Of a DNA stretch of 64,000 bases, positions 21,801 to 29,002 are shown piece after piece. Position 1 is the first letter of the stretch; the number at the start of each line of letters is the position of its first letter. Under the pieces are notes generated by a model, which was not told where the DNA came from, searched no databases, and saw nothing but the letters and a program-made list of their open reading frames with translations. Made by a program: the position numbers and the translations under genes. The stretch is from Bacteroidota bacterium (GTDB taxonomy: Bacteria > Bacteroidota > Bacteroidia > Bacteroidales > FEN-979), in assembly GCA_026391835.1 (NCBI GenBank), contig JAPLDF010000008.1:34606-98605 (forward strand), written 5' to 3'.

Positions 21801-24800
21801 GCTGTAAAGGTTATTGGACTAGCAGCGGTCGCAACAGCATTTAACTCGCCAACATACCAATAACTGTCCACATACCCGATCTGAAGTTGTTTCGCTGCGG
21901 CAAACTTCAATGTACAGCCTGGCCTTATTGTCAGCCTGGCCTTCGGGCCGTTTACTCCTTTTAAAACCCTTACATTATCAAGGATAGCATACCCATAAGG
22001 ATTGTAGTTCCAGGTCTGGTCGCTTGAGATGTCCCCGCCATTCATCGCAACCGATGCCGTCAGATTTGAAAATGTGATGTTGCTATAGGTTGGAACGCTG
22101 AAATTCGGGTTTGGATAATTGATACCATAGAGGGAGTTCTTCATCATGCACTGAGAATAGGTTGGCACTGTAAGAGCACTTGCGTGGTACACACAATTGA
22201 ACTGGATGCTGTCTATGGTGACCAGGATCAGCGACGGGCTGGAATTATCAAGATAAATCCCCTGCTGTGCCTTTTTAACGGTGGTCTCCTCGATGTTGAT
22301 GTTGGAGTTCTGGAGTTTTACGCCGTATGTGACCGAGTTGCGTATCGTGCTGAACATGATATGTGGTTCGTTGCTGTTGACCGAAAAAATGTTGTATTCG
22401 TTCCCCAGTTCAACGGTGCAGTAGCGCAAGGAGGAGGTGGAGTTGTAATCGCTGCCGTCGTTGAAGTAGAGTCCCTTCCAGCCGCCGGCAACGCCATTGG
22501 CCGCAGTGAAGGTGATCAGGCTGTCGGCCTTTCCAACCGCATACAGCTGGCCGCCCGTGGTACTGGCCCCGCCGATGTACAGCCCGTAATTTGGCATGAC
22601 CTTGATCCGGGTCCCGGGGCCGATGGTCAGGGTGGGGTTGCCTCCGCCCTGGTTAACTGTCACGTCTCCCAGGAGGACATAACCGTTGGCAAAATACTTC
22701 CAGGCGCGGTTGGCGTAAATGACCCCGCCGGCGACGGCAATATCCGTGGTGTTGTTCAGGAACAGAAGCGTGGTCGCCGATTCGGGAATAAAACTGACAT
22801 CGGGCGTGGGACTGTAAAGCCCGTAAAGATTGTTCTGACTTTTGGTATAGGAGTAGCTTGGATTCAGGTTGACGGAGGCGTAATAAATGCCGGCATATCC
22901 GTTATTCTGGGTAGCAACGTTGTTAAGGATCGGGTTGGATTGGTAAAGGTAGAGGCCGCTCTCCGCGTTGTCGCTGATGATCGTATTGTTGAGAATGAAG
23001 TTCGAATTTTCCATCCGGACCCCGTATCCGACGGCTTTCCGAAATGTGCAGTTGTTGACGACGGGCTGATTGGTATTGGAACACCACAGGTTGGCATTGT
23101 TGGTAGCGTTTCCCGCCCGTTCGATCGTGGTGTAGTTCATCTGGGAGCTGACGCCGGCATCACTGGCATCGGTAAAGTAAACGCCATTCCAGGTACCGTC
23201 GGTGGAATCGTAGGAAGCCAGCCTGACCGGCTGGGCTGCCGACCCGTTGAAACTCACAGAGGCCTGACCGATGGTGAGGCCTGTGTTGGGCGAAAATACG
23301 ATCGTCACACCTGGTTGTATGATGTGGGAACCGGTGGTGAAGGTGATATCGCAGGTGGCCCAGTAAGGGCTTCCGGAACTGGCCAGGGTGGTCATCGCAT
23401 CGAGGTTGCCGCAAAGCTGGGTATAACCTGAAACGGTGAGTGTGATGTCATTGAGAACGATATCGTTCGTGGAGTTGGCGTTCAGCCGGAACATATACTG
23501 TATGTAGCTCTTTGTCTGGTTAATGGTGGACGGGTTGCCCGTTCCGGCGGAGACCCAGTCGCCCCACACTTTGTCGGCACCGGCCAGGCGGTATAACAGT
23601 TCGTAAGTATCCCCGGATTGAATGGGAAGCGTGTAGGTTAGCTTCTGGATGTTCTTCGGCGCACCGACTACAAAAGGTGTGGATATAAATATGCCTTTTT
23701 TAACCCTGTTGACTGAGGATACGATGGAGACATACCGCATGGTGTTTACCGGAACCCCGGTTGAAATCACCCCACCGGTATAGACGATCTGGTTGTCGGC
23801 CGCAAATGCGCTCGAATTCTTTGCCCGGTCGAACAGGTATCGGTCCGATAACTCCCAGGCAAGCGAGGGGGCATTGTCGATATCGGCCAGGTAGAACTTA
23901 TTGCTCAGGATCGTATTCTCTTCACCGCCGATCACTGTGATGATCCCGTTGGAACAGGTTGATATGTGATTGCTCACTGCCACAGGTAGCGGCGTGGCGC
24001 TGAGCCATGAACCACAGGTGCCGTTTGCATTCACCGTGGAATAGTAGACGGTGGTCTTCCGCACACCTGCATTGTCATAACCGCCAAGCACATATAGCTT
24101 CCCGTTGTATCTGGTCATGGAATGGCCGTTCCGGGCTTCAGGCAGTGCGGTGGTCGCCGTGAAGGCAGCCAGGTTGTCTTCTGCATCGATCTTCGCGTAA
24201 TAAACCGCATTAAGCGCGGTAAATGTCCCCTCCACGTTGGTCCCGCCGGCGACATATAAAAAACCATTGACCAGCTGAGCCGTATGGCCCCAGAGTGGCT
24301 GCGGGAGCATGATGGCGATTTGCGACCAGGTCCCCAGCGAACCGTCGTCATTAATCGTGGCAACATAGATTTTGCTTGAAGGAAGTGCCCCTTTTTTACC
24401 CCCGATTACATATAACTTCGTGCCGGTGGCAATCATGGCATGGTAACCGACTGAATCGGGCAGAGAACTCACCTGGGTCCAGCTGCTTATACCTGCGGCA
24501 TTTACCGCAGCCCTGTAGACGAAATTGTTGTACTTCGTCCCATTGAATCCCCCTGAAAGAAAGACAAAGCTGCGCCATGTGGTTACCTGTTGCCCCGCCA
24601 GGTTTTGCGGCAGGTTGGTTGTGGAAGTCCAGTCGTTGATGACCGACTTCTTGAATGGAAGCGACAGTCCATCGTTTTTCACAAGGACATTTTCCGTTAT
24701 TCCTTTGTTGAAGTCGGCATTCAGCGTATGCGTGAAAGTAACCTGCGATGATACGCGAAGAAATACAATGACCAGAAACACCAGGAGGGACAGCTTGATT

Positions 24801-24805
24801 TTCAT
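18833..24805 (-). CDS. Kelch / beta-helix / dockerin / cohesin-like T9SS giant protein
   Basis: A 1990-aa exported protein. After the signal peptide (about 20 residues), residues 55-365 contain Kelch-type repeats (GTKLYVIGG, NGFLYVAGGTN, NGKLYVLGGYD). From about 470 to 1590 runs a right-handed parallel beta-helix in long near-identical modules (GGWNGIYFHDAS, NNGGYGLYYN). About 1596-1650 is a carboxypeptidase-regulatory-like domain. A dockerin follows at about 1660-1725, with a good second F-hand (DVNKSRTVNGTDAL) and a degenerate first one (FGGINSTDAL). A cohesin-like domain (AGAISLVFNYPTEYLEVLG) lies at about 1755-1880, and the T9SS type A domain occupies the last 80 residues (FSFYPNPVKDRVTFIV). 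It ends 30 bp before the four-cohesin gene, an operon-like arrangement that suggests the dockerin docks onto that neighbour. Confidence 0.87.
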   Translation of the reverse strand: MKIKLSLLVFLVIVFLRVSSQVTFTHTLNADFNKGITENVLVKNDGLSLPFKKSVINDWTSTTNLPQNLAGQQVTTWRSFVFLSGGFNGTKYNNFVYRAAVNAAGISSWTQVSSLPDSVGYHAMIATGTKLYVIGGKKGALPSSKIYVATINDDGSLGTWSQIAIMLPQPLWGHTAQLVNGFLYVAGGTNVEGTFTALNAVYYAKIDAEDNLAAFTATTALPEARNGHSMTRYNGKLYVLGGYDNAGVRKTTVYYSTVNANGTCGSWLSATPLPVAVSNHISTCSNGIITVIGGEENTILSNKFYLADIDNAPSLAWELSDRYLFDRAKNSSAFAADNQIVYTGGVISTGVPVNTMRYVSIVSSVNRVKKGIFISTPFVVGAPKNIQKLTYTLPIQSGDTYELLYRLAGADKVWGDWVSAGTGNPSTINQTKSYIQYMFRLNANSTNDIVLNDITLTVSGYTQLCGNLDAMTTLASSGSPYWATCDITFTTGSHIIQPGVTIVFSPNTGLTIGQASVSFNGSAAQPVRLASYDSTDGTWNGVYFTDASDAGVSSQMNYTTIERAGNATNNANLWCSNTNQPVVNNCTFRKAVGYGVRMENSNFILNNTIISDNAESGLYLYQSNPILNNVATQNNGYAGIYYASVNLNPSYSYTKSQNNLYGLYSPTPDVSFIPESATTLLFLNNTTDIAVAGGVIYANRAWKYFANGYVLLGDVTVNQGGGNPTLTIGPGTRIKVMPNYGLYIGGASTTGGQLYAVGKADSLITFTAANGVAGGWKGLYFNDGSDYNSTSSLRYCTVELGNEYNIFSVNSNEPHIMFSTIRNSVTYGVKLQNSNINIEETTVKKAQQGIYLDNSSPSLILVTIDSIQFNCVYHASALTVPTYSQCMMKNSLYGINYPNPNFSVPTYSNITFSNLTASVAMNGGDISSDQTWNYNPYGYAILDNVRVLKGVNGPKARLTIRPGCTLKFAAAKQLQIGYVDSYWYVGELNAVATAASPITFTALNGLTGGWNGIYFNNASDEYTGMSVMRNCIVEKGNSYNIWSNSTSQPTIDSCTIKYSLIYGLNLESSPLAISNSNISNNGGIGINSVNSLLTISKTNILNNGGYGLYYNNAYYVNNLQKLQIYGNSQDGVFSAGGDISDDRTWYCFGNKPYVFLDNVRVIKGNNGPKARLTVKPGCVVKFAVDKQLQIGYVYSYWYVGELWAAGTSDSLITFTSYNDAVGGWNGIYFHDASDLYSATSMMKNCVVEKGNQFNIWCNNTTQPTIDSCTIRYSLNMGLNLETAPLSITNTSVINNGGIGISSNNSLLTLFKMNFLNNGGYGLYYNSANYVGSLKNLQFTGNNTDGVFVNGGDISDDRTWYCFGNKPYVFTDNVRVMKGNNGPKARLTIKPGCTLKFAADKQLQIGYVYSYWYVGELYAIGTPDSLINFTSFNDAIGGWNGIYFHDASDMYSAISLMKYCTVTKGNQYNIWCNNTVQPTLERVTLSQSAGYGLWLDAANVTVKNSIIKENQGYGVYLTSASNPAIGNNFINACDIYSNNYNIFNNTSNNIDMRYNFLGSCDSSYIEKKTWDKTDNTSLGKITFMPFSWLPTAQPAAINVSGKFLYDNNASKPLRNAVLTLKDYTNNTLATATTNTTGAFTFAPLQLSIPTKIDFTLQDQFGGINSTDALKVMQHFTFISLLDANHSFIADVNKSRTVNGTDALMILQRFTGIISSFPAGNLQIDCDSVTPTPPAFYYNLAGTWFGDVNGSYSTLSKTPGLSLVYNGTVNPGSRQEFGMRVKVLNKLDAGAISLVFNYPTEYLEVLGVQLAATAENLAFTAQDRVLKTGWYNLNPVATQEGDVLVTIRFRTRDLGSLAAPVSITLGEGGEIADPYADPYGGVILSVPVIPATLTTVNPIDSQAGEPSFSFYPNPVKDRVTFIVNLAGPGMVSLCLTDITGRVVARVTEEEFGPGEHRKSLDLSSLVHGIYFCRFRCIAGGKVTEMTLKLVID
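20430..22035 (-). repeat. 642-bp tandem repeat inside the beta-helix gene
   Basis: Near-identical blocks recur with a strict 642-bp period: CATACCAGTAACTATAAACA begins at 20569 and again at 21211, and a variant begins at 21853. The period is 214 codons, so each copy adds one in-frame beta-helix module. The two copies nearest the 3' end of the gene are the most alike, pointing to recent duplication. An older, more diverged copy lies around 22050-22700. Confidence 0.85.
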
Positions 24806-25175
24806 GAGATTCAGGTTTTAACTGAGGAATATTAGCGCGATAACAGCCAAATTTAAGGATAAGAATTTGACTAAACTACAAATTAATCCTTATGGCCGAC
24901 TTATTGTATGAATGCTGACGGATTTTGTATGAACAAGACCGTTTGTCATACGAACCCGTGACCCCCCTCCAGTTCCATTAGAGCATGTTCGGCCAGACCG
25001 TTGCCAATGACTACTCACCTCCGAGCCCAATGACCCCTTCAACCTTTTAACAATCAATCGCCCAGGGTAGCCAATTTAAATCGGCAGACACTGGTCATAT
25101 GGAGAGGTTTATCCACGATCAGGGAACCAACTTCCAAATAATCATTATTTTTGGCCTGATTAATCCTCACGTAAA
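24806..25175. other. Intergenic region between divergent genes
   Basis: No gene is supported in these 370 bp. Short TGGTCA/GGCCA-like fragments (around 24991 and 25092) resemble the dispersed IS-like debris elsewhere in the window. The left part probably holds the promoter of the 18.8-24.8 kb giant gene. Confidence 0.35.
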
Positions 25176-25564
25176 ATGACCAAGAACAGATTAGAAGCAT
25201 TCAGCGACGGCGTACTCGCCATCATCATTACGATCATGGTACTGGAACTTCGTCCCCCGGCCGGCATCTCTTTCAGCTCCCTTCAGCCGCTGATCCCAAA
25301 GATCCTCAGTTATGTGATGAGCTTTGCATTCATTGGGATTTACTGGAACAACCATCACCATCTTCTGCATACCGTAAAAAAAGTGAATGGGGGGGATTCT
25401 TTGGGCAAACCTGAATCTCCTTTTCTGGCTTTCATTGATCCCTTTTACAACTGCCTGGATGGGAGAGCATGGTTTTGCCGGCACAGGTGCTTTATGCGTT
25501 GGTGGCCTTGATGTGGCTCATACCCGATATGCGGATTGAACGGCTCCTGGAGAAGGAGGAATAA
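25176..25564 (+). pseudogene. TMEM175/DUF1211 potassium-channel family protein, broken
   Basis: The first 70 residues are a clear TMEM175-family N-terminus: the RLEAFSDGVLAIIITIMVLE segment 1 with its FSDG motif, and the FAFIGIYWNNHHHLLH segment 2. After VNGG, a run of seven Gs (25389-25395) shifts the frame. Reading with six Gs restores ILWANLNLLFWLSLIPFTTAW, the expected next segment. Further on, the typical family C-terminus (VLYALVALMWLIPDMRIERL, to the TAA at 25562-25564) sits in yet another frame directly behind GEHGFA, so about 60 codons of the middle helices are missing. Intact bacterial members have about 190-210 aa. The combination of frameshift and internal deletion makes a sequencing error alone unlikely. 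The remnant probably makes no working channel. Confidence 0.8.
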
Positions 25565-25566
25565 AA

Positions 25567-25640
25567 TGGACACGCCGCTGGTTGCCGTCCTGGAGCCATA
25601 GAAACGGCCAATCCTGGCCGGCAGAGGCTTCTTTGGTATC
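25567..25640. repeat. Dispersed intergenic repeat, TGGACACGCC copy
   Basis: Starts three bases after the TMEM175 remnant with TGGACACGCCGCTGGTT and runs on to AACGGCCAATCCTGGCCGGC. The opening matches 31867 (TGGACACGCCGATGGTT) best. It may mark the element whose loss or insertion damaged the flanking genes. Confidence 0.4.
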
Positions 25641-25658
25641 GTTGTAAGGCGCAGACTG

Positions 25659-26558
25659 TTACCTGAGGCAACGGACGGAGAATCCCAATATCTTGCTGTC
25701 GAAGGACAGGCCACAATAACTGCTTGTGAAGTATAAATAATAGCCTATTGAAATCGAGTACCTGACACTGCTCCAGTAGTGGCCGTCAACGCCCCGGTTG
25801 TGAAGCGAACCGTCACTGCTTTGAAGGTATCCGGCCGCATGTATTTTCAACCCTGAACTCCACGGTCCGGTCCAGTTGGCCCAGTACCCGCCGGAGGCGC
25901 CATCCACATTAATCCACTCGGTATTGGTGGGGATGCGCCATTGTGTGCCCAGTTCGAGGGTGCACGGGTCGTTGGAGGCCTGCCAGTCGAGTGCTTCATT
26001 GATTGCAATGGTGGTCCAGGAGGGAGACAGGTTGGTCCCATCTTGCCGGTACCCCTGCTTCCGGTTAAACTTCCAGTACCAGCCGGCGGAGGCTTCGGTG
26101 GCATCGCTTACCGAGGTGGCTTGCTGCGAAGCGCCCAGGTTCCTGGTAATCCAGCATTTGGATGGTTCTCCGGGAATCCCGGTAATGGTTCCGTAACTCA
26201 CCAGTTTGTCGATCGGCGCAACCGTATCGGCCGAATGAAGAATGGTCAGCGGCTTCCCGCAACTCCATTGAGGCTGTTTGTCGAGCAAATACCAGGCACC
26301 GCCCAGGTACACAGTAAGATCGGCCCCGCTGCTTTCGCTGCAATCGGTACAAAGGACCACCAGACCCTCGACAGGAGAAGCAATGGCGGACCGTTGCGCC
26401 TGGGTCATCCGGGGAAGCAGGAGCCCTTTGGTGGTTGATTTCACATCGAGCATCGCCGATGGGTCGGAAGCGCTGCCATCGCTGCTGATGCTTACCTGGG
26501 CAAAGGCGCCGATCGTAAAAAAAAGAAAGAACACAAGAAACGGGGTGATTTTTTTCAT
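25659..26558 (-). CDS. FISUMP-domain exported protein, tandem paralogue 3
   Basis: A 299-aa exported protein. The signal peptide ends near GAFAQ (residue 20). The conserved lead block SMLDVKSTTKGLLLPRMTQA-like (about 38-57) is followed by a CTDC cysteine pair (about 73-76). Then comes a FISUMP-type (Fibrobacter succinogenes major paralogous) domain with CWITRNLGASQQ (about 135-146), WRIPTNTEW and HYWSSV, ending GFSVRCLR. It has no T9SS sorting domain. It is one of three head-to-tail copies (next at 26594 and 27606), very similar in DNA and protein, so they arose by local duplication. The role is unknown: such proteins are exported, lipocalin- or lectin-like in architecture, and common as large paralogous sets. 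Confidence 0.8.
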   Translation of the reverse strand: MKKITPFLVFFLFFTIGAFAQVSISSDGSASDPSAMLDVKSTTKGLLLPRMTQAQRSAIASPVEGLVVLCTDCSESSGADLTVYLGGAWYLLDKQPQWSCGKPLTILHSADTVAPIDKLVSYGTITGIPGEPSKCWITRNLGASQQATSVSDATEASAGWYWKFNRKQGYRQDGTNLSPSWTTIAINEALDWQASNDPCTLELGTQWRIPTNTEWINVDGASGGYWANWTGPWSSGLKIHAAGYLQSSDGSLHNRGVDGHYWSSVRYSISIGYYLYFTSSYCGLSFDSKILGFSVRCLR

Positions 26559-26593
26559 TGTATTACAGGATTAATATGAATAAAGAAAATGGA

Positions 26594-27484
26594 TCACCGG
26601 AGACAACGGATACTGCACCCGTTGGCTTTTAAGTGGTAGAACACATTGCTGACAGCATTGTAAAAGTTCAAATACCAGCCGCCGGTAGTGCCATTCTGCG
26701 CGCTGCTCCAGTAGAAGCCTGCCCAATGGTACCCAAGCGAGCCATTGTTGTAGTCAAGGACCCCTGCGGCATGCAGTTTCAGCCCGGAGTTCCAGGGGCC
26801 GTTCCAGTTGCCCCATCCGCCGGAATTGTCCACGTGATACCATTCGTTATAGGTGGGAACATGCCATCCGGAGCCCAGCATGATGGCACATGGATCGTTG
26901 GCAGCCTGCCAGCTGAGATCTTCATTGATCCCGGTAATGGTCCACGATGGGGTAAGGGTGGTACCATTGTTCATATAACCCTGCTTCCGGTTGAACTGCC
27001 AGTACCATCCTGCAGCCGCTTCGGTCGTATCGTCAACCGAAGCGGCTTGCTGCGAAGCACCCAGGTTCCGCGTGATCCAGCATTTGTCAGGCTCGCCGGG
27101 GATCCCGGTAACGGTTCCGTAGCTCACCTGTTTATCCACAGGCGCAACATTGCCGGCCGTATGGGTGACGATTATCGGCATCCCGCAACTCCATTGAGGC
27201 TGCTTGTTCATGGAATACCATTTGGCCCCGAGAAAAACCGTGAGTTCGGCCCCCCCGGTGACACCACAATCGGTGCAGATCACCATCAGGCCTTCGGCAG
27301 GGGAAGAGATGGCCCCCCGCTGCACCCGGGTCATCCGGGGCGGCAGAAAGCCGGAAGTTGTGGATTTGACATCGAGCATCGCCTTGGCGTTTGACACGCT
27401 GCCATCATCGTTGATGCCCACCTGTGCAAATGCGCCGGTAAGAAAAAGCTGGATTAACGCGAAACAGATTATTTGTTTTTTCAT
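26594..27484 (-). CDS. FISUMP-domain exported protein, tandem paralogue 2
   Basis: A 296-aa protein with the same plan as its neighbours: a signal peptide (FLTGAFAQ), MLDVKSTTSGFLPPRMTRVQ, a CTDC pair, CWITRNLGASQQAASVDD, GSGWHVPTYNEWYHV, FYWSSAQNG and terminal CSIRCLR. The ATG at 27484 starts the signal peptide directly. The 35-bp gap to the next copy and common orientation suggest cotranscription. Sequence between the motifs, above all the region just before YWSS, differs from the sister copies, a pattern consistent with diversification of an exposed face. No catalytic residues can be named. Confidence 0.8.
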   Translation of the reverse strand: MKKQIICFALIQLFLTGAFAQVGINDDGSVSNAKAMLDVKSTTSGFLPPRMTRVQRGAISSPAEGLMVICTDCGVTGGAELTVFLGAKWYSMNKQPQWSCGMPIIVTHTAGNVAPVDKQVSYGTVTGIPGEPDKCWITRNLGASQQAASVDDTTEAAAGWYWQFNRKQGYMNNGTTLTPSWTITGINEDLSWQAANDPCAIMLGSGWHVPTYNEWYHVDNSGGWGNWNGPWNSGLKLHAAGVLDYNNGSLGYHWAGFYWSSAQNGTTGGWYLNFYNAVSNVFYHLKANGCSIRCLR

Positions 27485-27605
27485 GGGATACGGGGTAATT
27501 CAAATACATGTTATGGATTCTTTTCGGGTCCGGAACAGGGGGCCAAACAGGTGCAGGGGGAATAGAGGAAGCGCTCCCTTTTCCGCCCGGCAGGCCCGGG
27601 AAATG

Positions 27606-28496
27606 TTATTCCCTGATACAACGAATACTCAGGCCCTGGTTTTTGCCCACACCGTTCATAAGGCTTATTTCAAAGGAGAAATCCAGGACCTTGCCCATTG
27701 TATAATCCCACTGCAAACTGCTCCAGTAATACCCGTAGTTTCCCCGACCAAGCATCGTTTCGGAAAAGATGGCACCTGCCGCATGCAGTTTCAGTCCGGA
27801 GTTCCATGGGCCGTTCCAGTTGGACCAACCCCCGGTGTTGTCCACATTGGTCCACTCGGTAAGGGTAGGGATGCGCCACGGGGTTCCCAATTCGAGGGCA
27901 CAGGGATCGTTTGCCGGCTGCCAGTTTAAGTTTTCATTGATGAGGGTACCGGACCAGGCGGGGATAAACGTTGTGCCGTAGGATTTGTATCCCTGCTTGC
28001 GGTTGAACTGCCAGTACCAGCCGGCAGAGGCTTCGCTGGAATCATTTACGGCGGTGGCCTGCTGCGAAGCACCCAGGTTCCGGGTGGTCCAGCATTTGGA
28101 CGCCTCGCCGGGAATGCCGGTAACGGTTCCGTAGCTCACCAGCTTTTCGACCGGGGCAACCGCGCCGGCCAGATGGTTGATGGTCACCGGCAACCCGCAG
28201 ACCCACTGGGGCTGCTTGTCAATGGAATACCAGGTGCCTCCCAGGAAAACCGTGAGATCGGCTCCGCCGTTGCCGCTGCAATCGGTACAGAGGATCACCA
28301 GTCCGTCGGGCGGGGAAGCAATGGCAGAGCGCTGCACCTGGGTCATCCGGGGTGGCAGGAACCCTTTGCTGGTAGATTTCACTTCGAGCATCGCCGAAGG
28401 ATCATTTGCGCTGCCATCGCTGTTAACGCTCACCTGGGCCACGGCGCCGGTCGAGCAAAGAAGAATGAAGGCGGCAAACAGGGTGGATTTTTTCAT
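27606..28496 (-). CDS. FISUMP-domain exported protein, tandem paralogue 1
   Basis: A 296-aa protein from the ATG at 28496. The open frame extends to 28520, but the signal peptide MKKSTLFAAFILLCSTGAVA begins at 28496 and the resulting length equals that of the sister copies. It shows MLEVKSTSKGFLPPRMTQVQ, a CTDC pair, CWTTRNLGASQQATAV, PWRIPTLTEWTNV, YYWSSLQW and terminal LSIRCIRE. It lies first in the presumed three-gene unit. The 506-bp upstream region separates it from a divergent, larger FISUMP gene, so this intergenic region probably drives both sides. Confidence 0.8.
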   Translation of the reverse strand: MKKSTLFAAFILLCSTGAVAQVSVNSDGSANDPSAMLEVKSTSKGFLPPRMTQVQRSAIASPPDGLVILCTDCSGNGGADLTVFLGGTWYSIDKQPQWVCGLPVTINHLAGAVAPVEKLVSYGTVTGIPGEASKCWTTRNLGASQQATAVNDSSEASAGWYWQFNRKQGYKSYGTTFIPAWSGTLINENLNWQPANDPCALELGTPWRIPTLTEWTNVDNTGGWSNWNGPWNSGLKLHAAGAIFSETMLGRGNYGYYWSSLQWDYTMGKVLDFSFEISLMNGVGKNQGLSIRCIRE

Positions 28497-29002
28497 CGGA
28501 AATGGGTTAAGTATTGACAAAAGGAAACGTCCTTCGTTAAATTATATACAGAAAATAACATATATTTAGGGTATCAGACAAAGATAAATCAAAAACCAGG
28601 AATTTGATCACCCTCCAAAAAAATAATTTGAATGTACCCGATTTTTACCCTGACAGGGCGAAAAACGACCTTTTTTGCCTTTTTTCCGGATGTTTTATCG
28701 CAAAAAACTCAAATCCGGATCGGGTACTTCGAAAAATATAACTACCAGTGATGACCGCTGGATGAAAATATTGTTTTAAGATTCACAACCAAAATTGAAT
28801 TTTATTACTTATATTTACTTAACAAAACGACTTATTCATTTTCTGAATCAAGTAGTTATGTATATACCATTACTGTACAATTCCCTTCCCTTTCATTATC
28901 AGCCGATAACATCGTCCAACATATATAATTCCACCATGTTACACCACACTGGATTCCGGTTGAAATTTACACAAACACTCACATTTTTAATCCCAGGTTA
29001 TT
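28497..29002. other. Divergent intergenic region of the FISUMP cluster
   Basis: AT-rich DNA between two divergently read FISUMP genes. I see no protein gene: the plus-strand frame at 28795-29076 runs into the real gene in another frame. T-rich and A-rich tracts around 28620-28720 and 28795-28830 are the likely promoter regions. GACCGCTGGATGAAAAT at 28752 resembles GATCGCTGGATGAAAAT beside the start of the gene at 1148, a possible short repeat. Confidence 0.35.

Noticed and set aside
20430..22035. Regular repeats suggestive of CRISPR
   Set aside because: The period is 642 bp, the repeats are coding and in frame, and no spacers or cas genes exist.
22184..23431. 415-codon plus-strand frame
   Set aside because: Lies fully antisense to the beta-helix gene and its repeats mirror those of the sense strand; no independent evidence.
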